From assembly GCA_052148295.1 (NCBI GenBank), contig JBKQIP010000065.1, positions 5,809 to 69,808 on the forward strand: a stretch of DNA of 64,000 nt, given 5' to 3'. The stretch is from Bog-473 sp052148295 (GTDB lineage Bacteria > Actinomycetota > Acidimicrobiia > Acidimicrobiales > RAAP-2). The notes below the pieces were generated by a model. The model was not told where the DNA came from. It did not search any database and worked only from the letters and a program-made list of their open reading frames with translations. Positions within the stretch are counted from its first letter, which is position 1. Each line of letters begins with the position of its first letter. This document shows, in pieces, positions 7,295-15,038 of the stretch. A program made the position numbers and the translations under genes.

Positions 7295-7517
7295 GCATCT
7301 CCGTTCAACTTGACGAGGGCGGTCCAGTTCCGTGAGGCGGCAGCGTTCAGGGTGGGAGGAGTGAGCAAAACCAGTCCGGAGCAAACCACTGGGCGCAGCG
7401 ATGTGTCTTGCATCCCGAAGGGCAGCGAGTCTGCAAGAGCCTCGTGTGAATGCAAGTGCGTCGTCGAAGTGCCGCGAGCCGCCTTCGGCGATCGCTGTGA
7501 ATGAGCCCGGCTTGAAC

Positions 7518-8123
7518 TCATTTGCCGATGGTAAGGGCGAGAAGGGTATTGACGGCAGTCTCGAACGGACGGGGGCTCTGCTGCACCTGGGCGAGTAGAA
7601 GCCCTCCTTGGAGGGTGGCGAGCAGTGTAGTGGCGAGGTCGTCCGGGTCGATGTCCGATGCGAGGTTCCCGTCGGCATGAAGGGATCTCAGCCCATCGCC
7701 GATGGCGGCAGCCCACTGATCGAACCCCGTCGCGATGAGCGCTCGGGCCTCGGGGTCACTCTCGGCGAGTTGACCAACGAGTGAGCCAAGTTGGCAGCCC
7801 CCCTTGGCTTTTGTGCGCTTCGCTGCGGAGATCACCATGTTCCGCCAGGCTTCGAGGCCGTTCGTTCTACTGAGCGCCTGCCGATTGCGATTGACGATGG
7901 CGTCGGCTTGGTAGTCGATGACCGCCTGCACGAGTTCGTTCTTGTCCGGGACGTAGTGGTACATCTGAGAGCCGCTGACCTCCGCCGCCACCTTGACGTC
8001 TTCCAAGGTGGTGGCCGCCACCCCACGCTCATGGATCAGGGCGGCGGCCGCCTCCACTATTCGCGCCCTGGTGCGTGCGCCCTTCGGGGTGAGTTTCGTC
8101 CGGTCACTCGTCTCATCGACCAT
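7518..8123 (-). CDS. TetR-family transcriptional regulator
   Basis: A 201-residue TetR/AcrR repressor. The DNA-binding helix-turn-helix is residues about 15-60 (ARIVEAAAALIHERGVAATT, then DVKVAAEVSGSQMYHYVPDK). The ligand-binding C-terminal domain includes GGCQLGSLVGQLAESDPEAR and the helix ending LALTIGK. It is divergent from an SDR gene, sharing a 95-base intergenic region with a TTGACA promoter, so it probably represses the SDR/DUF1330/SDR operon. The ligand is unknown. ATG 8123 is chosen as the only start in frame ahead of the helix-turn-helix. Confidence 0.9.
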   Translation of the reverse strand: MVDETSDRTKLTPKGARTRARIVEAAAALIHERGVAATTLEDVKVAAEVSGSQMYHYVPDKNELVQAVIDYQADAIVNRNRQALSRTNGLEAWRNMVISAAKRTKAKGGCQLGSLVGQLAESDPEARALIATGFDQWAAAIGDGLRSLHADGNLASDIDPDDLATTLLATLQGGLLLAQVQQSPRPFETAVNTLLALTIGK

Positions 8124-8149
8124 GCAGCAATGATATCAGGATTTTGAGT

Positions 8150-8178
8150 TTGACAACCCAGTCTGCTGGCCCCATACT
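8150..8178 (+). promoter_or_regulatory. Sigma-70-type promoter for the SDR operon
   Basis: TTGACA (8150-8155) and CATACT (8173-8178) are separated by exactly 17 bases, giving a near-consensus promoter that reads toward the SDR at 8219. It lies in the TetR/SDR divergent gap; a GATATC palindrome at about 8132 may be part of the repressor site. Confidence 0.6.
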
Positions 8179-8218
8179 GAGTTACGCAACCCATTGTGAG
8201 CGAGAGGACCAACAACGC

Positions 8219-8968
8219 ATGACTGACCTCAAGGGCAAGACGGCTCTGGTGACGGGCTCGACGAGCGGGATCGGCGAAGCGACGGCCCTCGGTCTGGCCG
8301 CCCGTGGCGCTCATGTACTGGTAGTCGGGCGCAATGAACAACGGGCCAAAGATGCCGTCGCCCGGATCGAAGGCAGCGGAGGCAGCGCAACGTTCAACCT
8401 CACTACGTTGAGCGACCTCGAATCAGCCCGGGATCTGGTCGAGTGGGCCACTGAGGCGGGCGGCGGTCACGTCGACATCCTCATTAACAACGCTGGTGTT
8501 GCCGTGCTCGGACCGAGCAGCGCCGCCACTGAAGCAGAATTCGACGAGACCTTTTCCCTGAACGTCAAAGTTCCGTTCTTCCTCGTTGCGTCACTGGCGC
8601 CAGCCATGGCCGAACGCGGGTGGGGTTCGATCGTCAACGTCTCCACGATGGTCGCGAGCTTCGGACAGGCTGGCATGGCTCTGTATGGCGCCAGCCGAGC
8701 AGCCCTCGAGCTCTTGACGAAGGCCTGGGCCGCCGAATACGGCCCGAGTGGTGTTCGGGTCAACGCCGTTGCCCCCGGCCCGACGCGTACCCGAATGATG
8801 GAGACCGTCCCCGACGAAATGGTGAATCAGCTCGCAGCACTGGCACCAGCAGGTCGCGTCGCTGAGCCAGAGGAACTGGCTGCGGCAATCGTCTTCCTTG
8901 CCAGTGATGACGGCAGCTTCGTGCATGGCGTCACCCTTGCAGTCGATGGTGGCCGAGTCGCGACATAA
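8219..8968 (+). CDS. SDR-family oxidoreductase with Arg in place of catalytic Lys
   Basis: A 249-residue classical-length short-chain dehydrogenase. The cofactor loop TGSTSGIG (about residues 12-19), NNAG, catalytic Ser in NVSTMVAS, catalytic Tyr in ALYGASRAAL and the PG loop NAVAPGPTRT are all visible. The lysine of the usual YxxxK is Arg here (YGASR), which is unusual, since that Lys lowers the Tyr pKa and binds the nicotinamide ribose. Arg might still serve, or activity may be altered. ATG 8219 has GAGAGG 11-16 bases upstream. It is first in a likely operon with a DUF1330 gene and a second SDR, under the divergent TetR regulator. Confidence 0.85.
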   Translation: MTDLKGKTALVTGSTSGIGEATALGLAARGAHVLVVGRNEQRAKDAVARIEGSGGSATFNLTTLSDLESARDLVEWATEAGGGHVDILINNAGVAVLGPSSAATEAEFDETFSLNVKVPFFLVASLAPAMAERGWGSIVNVSTMVASFGQAGMALYGASRAALELLTKAWAAEYGPSGVRVNAVAPGPTRTRMMETVPDEMVNQLAALAPAGRVAEPEELAAAIVFLASDDGSFVHGVTLAVDGGRVAT

Positions 8969-9045
8969 CACCCCGTCGTACCACCGGGACGGTTCGGTGG
9001 AAGACCTAGAACGCTGGTCACAACCAACTACAAAGGAGTAGCAGC

Positions 9046-9366
9046 ATGAGCGCATACGTGATTGTCGAATTCACAGTCAAGGACCCGGAAGCGTACCGTG
9101 AGATGTACGCCCCCATTGCTGGCCAGACGGCCAAAGATCACGGAGGCGAGCCTCTCGCCAACAACAACTGGGAAGTGTTGCACGGCGATGCCTCGTTCAC
9201 TTCAGGAGCACTCGTGCGGTTTACTGACCGTGAGACGGCCCTCGAGTGGTACAACTCGCCTGCATATCAGCAGCTGATTGCTGTCCGAAGTGTCGCGATG
9301 AATGCCCGTTTTAACTTGCTCGACGGCCTCCCCACGTCCACAGAAGGCAAGAGGGAATCGGCGTGA
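9046..9366 (+). CDS. DUF1330 family protein
   Basis: A 106-residue ferredoxin-like alpha/beta protein of the DUF1330 family: SAYVIVEFTVKDPEAYREMY at the N terminus, a central ALVRFTDRETALEWYNSPAY and closing strand NARFNLLDGL. DUF1330 is related to dimeric alpha-beta-barrel proteins and has no firmly known reaction. AAAGGAG at 9030-9036 lies a good distance before ATG 9046. Its TGA overlaps the GTG of the following SDR by four bases (GTGA), so the two are translationally coupled and probably act in one pathway with the first SDR. Confidence 0.85.
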   Translation: MSAYVIVEFTVKDPEAYREMYAPIAGQTAKDHGGEPLANNNWEVLHGDASFTSGALVRFTDRETALEWYNSPAYQQLIAVRSVAMNARFNLLDGLPTSTEGKRESA

Positions 9367-10283
9367 GCACACCCTCAGGAAAGACCGTGCTCATCACTGG
9401 CTCCAACGCCGGGATCGGCAAGGAGGTGGCCCGGCAACTGGCGTCACGTCCCGACATAGCGCGGATCTACTTAGCGTGCCGGAACCAAGGCCGGGCGACA
9501 ACGGCCAAGGCCGAGCTCGAAGCCGCGACCGACCGGCACATCTTTGACATCATTCTCATGGACGTCGCCGATCTGGATTCGGTGCGCGCCGGCCTTGACG
9601 CCATCAACGGATCCGTCGACGCGCTGGTCATGAACGCTGGTGTCATTGGCCCGCAGACGTTCGAATTGACTGCTGACGGGGTCACCACCGGGTTCGCGAC
9701 GAACGTCCTTGGCCACGTCGTGCTTCTCGAAGGGCTGCTGAAAGAGGATCGGCTTGGCGAGGTTGCGGTCTTGGCGGGAAGTGAAGCAGTCAGGGGAGTC
9801 CCCAAGTTGCGGATGAAGGGACCGAAGTTTGTCTCACACTCCGCCGACGAGTTCGCCACTGTCATCGACGGCAGCTATTTCGCCGGCAAAAAAGCGGACT
9901 TCAACATTGCTTTCGGGCAAGCCAAGTACATTGGCGCCCTGTGGATGGCCTACCTGGCCCGCCAACACCCCGACCGCCGCCTCATCACCGTGAGCCCCGG
10001 CAACACCACCGGCACCCAAGCAGCCAGTGACCTCCCATTGCCGATGCGTATAGGGGCCAAATACATCATGCCCACCCTGGGTCTCTCCCACAAACTTGAC
10101 GTGGGCGCGAAGCGACTGGTGGACGGCGTCACCGACCCGACCCTGGCGAGCGGCGTGTTCTACGCCAGCGCGGCCAACACGCTTATAGGTCCCATGGTCA
10201 ACCAAGCAGACTTCATCCCCGACCTGGCGAACCCGTCCTTTCAGGACCAGGCCAACGAGGCCATTCACCGCTTCATCACCTAA
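9363..10283 (+). CDS. SDR-type oxidoreductase with Phe in place of catalytic Tyr
   Basis: A 306-residue SDR resembling the retinol dehydrogenase/protochlorophyllide reductase branch: TGSNAGIGKEVARQL near the N terminus, YLACRNQGRATTAK, VMNAGVIGPQ and the PG segment TVSPGNTTGT. At the active site the expected Tyr of YxxxK reads FGQAKYIGALW, giving F-x-x-x-K, so the proton-donating tyrosine appears to be Phe. This suggests a non-catalytic or altered role unless another tyrosine (the YIGAL one) takes over. It starts at GTG 9363, overlapping the DUF1330 stop. The call as an SDR is firm; activity is uncertain. Confidence 0.8.
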   Translation: MSTPSGKTVLITGSNAGIGKEVARQLASRPDIARIYLACRNQGRATTAKAELEAATDRHIFDIILMDVADLDSVRAGLDAINGSVDALVMNAGVIGPQTFELTADGVTTGFATNVLGHVVLLEGLLKEDRLGEVAVLAGSEAVRGVPKLRMKGPKFVSHSADEFATVIDGSYFAGKKADFNIAFGQAKYIGALWMAYLARQHPDRRLITVSPGNTTGTQAASDLPLPMRIGAKYIMPTLGLSHKLDVGAKRLVDGVTDPTLASGVFYASAANTLIGPMVNQADFIPDLANPSFQDQANEAIHRFIT

Positions 10284-10380
10284 TGATTGCTGCGTTGGCC
10301 GCCCCCGGTTTACCGGACGGTGTCAGCCGGCCAAGTGACCCTGGTGCGCCCGTCCGCCGGATCGATGTCACGATGACGGT

Positions 10381-10926
10381 GTGAGTGAACCGAGGTCGGA
10401 GCTGGCACGGCACGGCCCTGATGAGCGGGTTGAGACGGCTCGCCTACTACTGAGACCTTGGCGAGTATCCGAGGCCGTCGTCCTACATGAGTTGTGGACC
10501 GAACGGGATCCACGAGTGCCGCCGCACCGCCGCATCGACGCCGATGGACGTCCCACGGTTGCAGATTTGGAGGAGTGGATCCGCGTGGACCGGCCATCGC
10601 CTATCGGGTTGCTGGCGCTCGAGCGGAAGGTCGATCGTGATGTGATCGGCTACTGCGGGCTGATCAATAGTGGACGAGGATCAGATGGAGAACCCGAACT
10701 GGCTTTCGAGCTCCTGCGTCGAGTCTGGCGCCAGGGGTACGCCACCGAGGCCTCGTTGGCCGTAATCGACTGGGCAAGATCGTCTGGCTACGAACGTCTG
10801 TGGGCCACTGTCTGGGAGTGGAACACCGCTTCACGGCGCGTGCTGGCCAAGCTCGGGTTCACCGAAGAGCGCAAGCAGCTGGACCCGGCCTACGGGAACA
10901 ATCATGTAAGCACGATACGGCTCTGA
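10381..10926 (+). CDS. GNAT acetyltransferase (RimJ/RimL-like)
   Basis: A 181-residue GNAT-fold N-acetyltransferase with TARLLLRPWRVSEA at the start of the domain, VIGYCGLI, ELAFELLRRVWRQGYATEAS (the acetyl-CoA pyrophosphate loop, R-x-x-GYATEA) and WNTASRRVLAKLGFTEE, the classic NxxSxxVLEKLGF segment of RimJ/RimL-type enzymes. The substrate is unknown; relatives acetylate ribosomal proteins, small molecules or antibiotics. It starts at GTG 10381. It is monocistronic and followed after 29 bases by an inverted copy of the dispersed 16-bp motif. Confidence 0.85.
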   Translation: MSEPRSELARHGPDERVETARLLLRPWRVSEAVVLHELWTERDPRVPPHRRIDADGRPTVADLEEWIRVDRPSPIGLLALERKVDRDVIGYCGLINSGRGSDGEPELAFELLRRVWRQGYATEASLAVIDWARSSGYERLWATVWEWNTASRRVLAKLGFTEERKQLDPAYGNNHVSTIRL

Positions 10927-10955
10927 TCCGACGTTGGTGCCGAGCGGAGGCAAGG

Positions 10956-10971
10956 TGTCCCCGTACGCCGG
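10956..10971 (-). repeat. Dispersed 16-bp motif, inverted copy F
   Basis: On the minus strand this reads CCGGCGTACGGGGACA, sharing CCGGCG and GGG-A-CA with copies A to E. It lies between the GNAT gene and the truncated integrase and is the only copy in this orientation. Confidence 0.6.
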
Positions 10972-10985
10972 TCATACATGTGATC

Positions 10986-11044
10986 CACCTCCTGGGATAA
11001 GCATCCAGGGGAACCTCCTTGGGTGCAAACCCGACCAGGAGGTG
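10986..11044 (+). promoter_or_regulatory. Hairpin able to hide the integrase ribosome-binding site
   Basis: CACCTCCTGG (10986-10995) is the exact reverse complement of CCAGGAGGTG (11035-11044). The right arm contains the AGGAGG ribosome-binding site (11037-11042) of the integrase fragment that starts at GTG 11049. A second anti-Shine-Dalgarno run, ACCTCCTT (about 11012-11019), lies in the loop. The layout would let RNA folding limit integrase translation. Confidence 0.5.
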
Positions 11045-11048
11045 TGTT

Positions 11049-11300
11049 GTGAAGTGGAGTCCGTCATTCGAGTGTCACGTCCGTACCGACGGTGAACGCG
11101 TCTATCGGATCGGCCACCAGCTGATCGACGAGTTCTTGGAGTTTGTCGTCGGCCGGGCCCGTTCGAACACGGTCCGGGCCTACGCCCACGACCTGAACGT
11201 CTTCTTCTGCGTGGTGAAGAAGGACCCGCTCGAGGTGCGGCCCAAGGACGTGATGGCCTTCGTCACTGGACGGCCAGCCTCCTCGTGCAGGCCATTCTGA
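11049..11300 (+). pseudogene. Tyrosine integrase, N-terminal fragment
   Basis: An 83-residue frame from GTG 11049 with a strong AGGAGG site six bases upstream. It encodes the SAM-like core-binding domain of tyrosine recombinases: HQLIDEFLEFVVGRARSNTV, then RAYAHDLNVFFCVVKKDPLE and PKDVMAFVTGRPA. The frame ends after FVTG with a short unrelated tail (SSCRPF), so the whole catalytic domain with the RHRY residues is missing. It is a truncated integrase gene. A different integrase remnant with catalytic residues lies on the other strand at 12.8 kb; opposite orientation makes them unlikely to be halves of one gene without rearrangement. Confidence 0.75.
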
Positions 11301-11455
11301 CGACTCCGCCCCATAACGCATCAGGCTGGGGAGCGCCTGACCAGCACCATGGGACTGTCAGCCAGTGTTCCCATACCGAGCGATGACCGCTGGCACTGTG
11401 CGGCACCTGTAGTCGTCCTCAGGCTCGTTTTCGTGACGTCTACAGGCGGAGACTG

Positions 11456-11920
11456 TCACCCTTCTATCGCAGCGACATCCTCGGGAGTGGCGGGCCGGAT
11501 GGAGGGCCACGCGAATGCATTCAGCAAACAGACGAACTGCTTGTTCTCGCCTTCGGCTAGAGCAACAGAGAGTTGTTTCGATCGCCGCATGCCCCCGAGG
11601 AAGTGCAGACCCAAGGAATGGTCACCAGGTGACACCTGGTACACCTTGATCTCGTTGGGAGAGATCACGCCTACACCGGAACCGTCGAGGAAGACGCTGA
11701 CGACACCACCCTCACCGATTTCAGAGTTCTGGCGTTGGCCGCGGCCCCGGCCGAGCCGGGATGCGGCCCGGGCCACAATCAGGGTCGGAAACGCGGGCCA
11801 GATTCGATTCGGGGCCCGCCACAGTTGGATGGTCGCTCCAACCTTGGCATCCATCCCCGGCGAGGCCCCACTCTCCGTGGTTGCCGTGACAGCATCGGAT
11901 CTTTCGACATCGTCGTTCAT
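11456..11920 (-). CDS. Conserved-looking hypothetical protein
   Basis: A 154-residue protein of unknown family. The first 50 residues are polar and acidic (NDDVERSDAVTATTESG), followed by a stretch WRAPNRIWPAFPTLIVARAA. The C-terminal 80 residues alternate strands (VVSVFLDGSGVGVISPNE, KVYQVSPGDHSLGLHFLGG), suggesting a small beta domain like those that present or bind ligands at envelopes. No signal peptide or clear membrane helix is seen. ATG 11920 has GGGGAAG seven bases upstream and is preferred to an ATG nine codons earlier. No operon partner is visible; the function is not assignable. Confidence 0.6.
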   Translation of the reverse strand: MNDDVERSDAVTATTESGASPGMDAKVGATIQLWRAPNRIWPAFPTLIVARAASRLGRGRGQRQNSEIGEGGVVSVFLDGSGVGVISPNEIKVYQVSPGDHSLGLHFLGGMRRSKQLSVALAEGENKQFVCLLNAFAWPSIRPATPEDVAAIEG

Positions 11921-12138
11921 CGTTCTTCCCCTTTCTTTATGAGCCATTCGGTTGTGAGCAGGTCATCTCTTGCCACATCCCGATGCGGCGTGCGCAGCCG
12001 AGTAACCGGGTCCTCACCGCACGGGTACACCGTCGTCACTCGCTCACCTCTCCTTTGCGGGGTCAATGAGGGCCAGCGTGAGGGGCGCACCGTCGAGAAC
12101 GGTAGCAGGTTCCTGAACGATCGTACTAATCTCTATAC

Positions 12139-12771
12139 ATGAGTTCAGGCAATGTGGCGGGGACGCAGAGGCAGCGCTCGTTTATCGAGACCGCTCGGCG
12201 CACCCAGATCATCGAGGCGGCGATCGACACCATCGCCGAGGTCGGTTTCGCTCGGGCGTCCCTGTCTCGCATCGGCCAGCGCATCGGGATCAGCAAGGGC
12301 CTGATCGGCTACCACTTTGCCGGCAAGGACGACCTGATCAAGGAGGTGGTGTCCGAGATTGTCGAACGAGGTCTGGCCTACATGCAGCCTCGCATCATCG
12401 CCGAGATGTCGACCGGATCAGGATTCTTGCGGACCTACATCGAATCCAATCTCGCCTTCATGCGAGATCACCGCAACTACATGGTGGCGCTCGTCGAAAT
12501 CAGACGCGGCATCATCGCCGACGGCCTGGAGCACATCAACACGGACATCGACGTCGCCGAGCATGTGCTCGAGCAGCACCTTGCGCGCTACCAATCCCAG
12601 GGCAAACTCCGCCACGACTTCGACCCGCGGGTGATGGCAGTGGCCATCAGGGCAGTCATCGATGCCGTGCCGCGCCGCTTGACACACAATCCGGGCCTCG
12701 ACGTAGACAACTACGCAATCGAAATCGCCTACATATTCCATCTGGCCACGAGCACCCCTGGGTCCCTATAG
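12139..12771 (+). CDS. TetR-family regulator, probably leaderless
   Basis: A 210-residue TetR-family protein with helix-turn-helix at about residues 22-65 (RTQIIEAAIDTIAEVGFARA, then IGQRIGISKGLIGYHFAGKD). The C-terminal part (FLRTYIESNLAFMRDHRNYM, ALVEIRRG) resembles the BetI-like C-terminal domain. TAATCT at 12127-12132 fits a -10 box and places the transcription start at the ATG (12139), so translation is probably leaderless; no Shine-Dalgarno sequence is present. Its 3' end overlaps an integrase remnant on the other strand by six bases. The regulated gene is not evident. Confidence 0.85.
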   Translation: MSSGNVAGTQRQRSFIETARRTQIIEAAIDTIAEVGFARASLSRIGQRIGISKGLIGYHFAGKDDLIKEVVSEIVERGLAYMQPRIIAEMSTGSGFLRTYIESNLAFMRDHRNYMVALVEIRRGIIADGLEHINTDIDVAEHVLEQHLARYQSQGKLRHDFDPRVMAVAIRAVIDAVPRRLTHNPGLDVDNYAIEIAYIFHLATSTPGSL

Positions 12772-12997
12772 AGCGCCCGTGGTCCCAGCGTAAAGCAGGG
12801 CGCCAAGACGGTCCGCAACCTCTCGGTTCCGGGCGTCCGTGGCGTGCTGGTAACGCAGCGCCGCCGTGTGCGTGCGGTGCCCGAGGCGGTGCATGAGTTC
12901 GGGGAGCGTGGCACCTGCAACCGCGGCCCACGTCGCACCCGACCCGCGCAGATCGTGCAAGCGTACTCCTGGATGCTGAGTTCGGATCCGGATGGGC
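12766..12997 (-). pseudogene. Tyrosine integrase, C-terminal fragment
   Basis: The minus-strand frame encodes VRLHDLRGSGATWAAVAG, then PELMHRLGHRTHTAALRYQH and a tail ADRLGALLYAG. HxxR (HDLR), the LGH histidine and the nucleophilic Tyr of RYQH are all there, which are the last conserved residues of tyrosine recombinases. The first catalytic Arg and the whole N-terminal part are missing: at about 12,998 the frame runs into the 3' end of a methyltransferase gene in the same direction. It is a truncated integrase marking an old insertion or deletion boundary next to the TetR gene. Confidence 0.75.
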
Positions 12998-13663
12998 TCA
13001 CTTGAGGCTCCTCTCTGGTTCGACGATGGGTGAGGCCGAACCCACGGCCAGTGGTCGGACGACCGGACTGATCCAGCGAAGACGGTCGTATCTGACCTCG
13101 TTGACGTGAAAAGAGGTCGCCCGTAGCGCAGAGATGGTGTCTCGGTTGCATTGGCAGCCACATGCGTACCAGCTCCAAGGGATGTTGAGCCTGTCTTGCC
13201 ACCGGGCAGCCCGGGGCGACGCGGATCGGACGTGCTCGGCAAAGAGGAGCGAACCGCCCGGACGGAGGATCCTCGCAACCTCGGCGAGTGCCTGGTGGGG
13301 ATTCTGAGCCGTGCACAAGACCAGCGTCGAAACAACGGTGTCGACGCTGTCGTCTACAAACGGAAGTTCCTCAGCGGGAGCCTCGATGACCCTGGCGTTG
13401 GGTGACAGGAAGGCTGCCCGCTTCCGAAGCTTGGACGCCATGTGCGGATCGGGTTCGGTTAGAAGAAGTTCTGAGACGTCATGAGGGTAGTGATCCAGAT
13501 TCAGTCCCGTCCCAGCGCCGAGTTCGACGACGCGCCCCTTCGACTGGCCCACGAGGTCCTTGCGCACGTCGCGGAGCCCTCGACGCTCCGCGAGGACGAA
13601 GGCCGCATCGTAGACGTGAGCAAATACGCGGCCCCAGGTGGCCTCATAGACAGCGCCCGCCAT
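12998..13663 (-). CDS. Class I SAM-dependent methyltransferase
   Basis: A 221-residue methyltransferase with a Rossmann core. Motif I is GRVVELGAGTGLNLDHYP (about residues 45-62), the acidic residue binding the ribose is in LLTEPDPHM, motif II is VIEAPAEELPFVDDSVDTVV and the post-motif strand is ARILRPGGSLLFAEHV. The pattern fits the UbiE/phospholipid N-methyltransferase-like group (methyltransf_11). The C terminus NIPWSWYACGCQCNRDT is typical of phospholipid-type relatives. ATG 13663 (MAGAVYEATWG) is preferred to a start 16 codons upstream. It directly abuts an integrase fragment downstream. The substrate is unknown. Confidence 0.85.
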   Translation of the reverse strand: MAGAVYEATWGRVFAHVYDAAFVLAERRGLRDVRKDLVGQSKGRVVELGAGTGLNLDHYPHDVSELLLTEPDPHMASKLRKRAAFLSPNARVIEAPAEELPFVDDSVDTVVSTLVLCTAQNPHQALAEVARILRPGGSLLFAEHVRSASPRAARWQDRLNIPWSWYACGCQCNRDTISALRATSFHVNEVRYDRLRWISPVVRPLAVGSASPIVEPERSLK

Positions 13664-13841
13664 CTCGCCTCCTCCCACGCGAGACGACCACTTCGGAGGA
13701 TGGCGTGTCACCCTGCTTTGACAGGGACCTCACCGAGTTCCCCGGGCCAGAATTCCACCTTGGCAGCCCAAGGGAGTGATTGCGGCTGGTCATGTCTCCA
13801 TTGTGGAGGTGCCGTGGCCAGATGTCAGGCGTAGAACTACC

Positions 13842-14867
13842 TCAGTGTGGGGCATTCGTTGCCACCCACCACGTGGCGATCTGCGCACGGGAACGAATCC
13901 CGAGCTTGTTCCGGATCCGCTCGACATGCCCTTCGGCGGACCGCTCATCGATCCCGAGTTGTTGCGCGATCTCTCGATTCGTCAGGCCATGGCTGACGAG
14001 GTCCGCCACTTCTTGCTGTCTCTTGGTGAGGGTGGGAGCGACGGTCTTGCGGAGCAAGGGAAGGCCAAGGAAGCGGCGGATCTCGCTGACCAAAGTATCC
14101 ACATCACCGATATATGGAAGATGCGATCGTCCGGGGAGCTCGACCAGGCGAGCACCTTTGATGCGCGATGCAATCAGCTGGCTCTGCTCCAGAGGAGCGG
14201 CACGGTCCGCCTGGCGGTGAAGCACCAGCGTTGGAGCGGCGACATCGTTGAGGCGATCGATCACGTCGACCTCGTAGCAGGCGAGAAGGAGCTGAGCTGC
14301 CATCTCCGCCGACGACGCTTGGCGTTGATAATCAGCAAGAACGGCGCGCGTTCCGGTGGATGCCTCCGGAGCGAAGATCTCGGTCAAGACCTCCGATCCC
14401 AGACCCCAGTGGCTGCGAATGAGTCCTACGACGTGCTCACGCACTTGCGGAGCGGCGACGTCTTCGCCTCGCGCCCAGCCTCCATAGAGGACCATTCGTT
14501 CCACAGTCTCAGGGTGTCGTGCCGCCCAGTCGATCGCTATCGGCGCACCAAGCGAGCTACCCAAAAGGTCAAACGTGGAACCACCGATTGCCGACATGAC
14601 TGTGTCAAGAGTGTCTCGTTCCAGTGCAAGCGACCATTCGGCATCTCTCGAGCGATCCGACAACCCACAACCGGGTCGGTCGTAGCGCACCAGGGTTCTC
14701 CCGCGGGCAAGTGCCTCGAGAAACGAGCGTTCTGCGAGAAGCGCCCAGCTCAGCTCGAGATGGCTCAACCAACCGCCCACAAAGAGCAGGGGCGGCCCCG
14801 TGCCAGCCGTTGCGTAGGCCACTGATGTGCCATCCGACAACTCGACAGAAGCAACGGACTGCTCCAC
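13842..14867 (-). CDS. Alpha/beta hydrolase fused to a LuxR-type HTH
   Basis: A 341-residue fusion. Residues about 1-265 form an alpha/beta hydrolase: oxyanion region PLLFVGGWLSHLE, RYDRPGCGLSDRS, nucleophile elbow DLLGSSLGAPIAID (Ser in GSSLG), acid region TLVLHRQADRAAP and His in LPGRSHLPYIGD. Residues about 278-335 are a LuxR/GerE helix-turn-helix (LTKRQQEVADLVSHGLTNRE, then IAQQLGIDERSAEGH). This architecture suggests a regulator that senses or cleaves a small acyl or ester ligand and binds DNA. The catalytic residues look intact. No partner gene is adjacent, so the regulon is unknown. Confidence 0.85.
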   Translation of the reverse strand: MEQSVASVELSDGTSVAYATAGTGPPLLFVGGWLSHLELSWALLAERSFLEALARGRTLVRYDRPGCGLSDRSRDAEWSLALERDTLDTVMSAIGGSTFDLLGSSLGAPIAIDWAARHPETVERMVLYGGWARGEDVAAPQVREHVVGLIRSHWGLGSEVLTEIFAPEASTGTRAVLADYQRQASSAEMAAQLLLACYEVDVIDRLNDVAAPTLVLHRQADRAAPLEQSQLIASRIKGARLVELPGRSHLPYIGDVDTLVSEIRRFLGLPLLRKTVAPTLTKRQQEVADLVSHGLTNREIAQQLGIDERSAEGHVERIRNKLGIRSRAQIATWWVATNAPH

Positions 14868-15038
14868 CTACGAGTTCCCCTATCCGAACGACAGAAAGCC
14901 GATCATCTTGCTCACATTGCGCGTCGGAACACGGTAGCGCGACACTCAGGGATTCCCCTGCCCCGTTGGGCGACGGTCGTGCCACAGCGACGGTGTCCTG
15001 ATCGTGCCGTTGCAGGCGAGGTCAACTATGGCAAGTAC

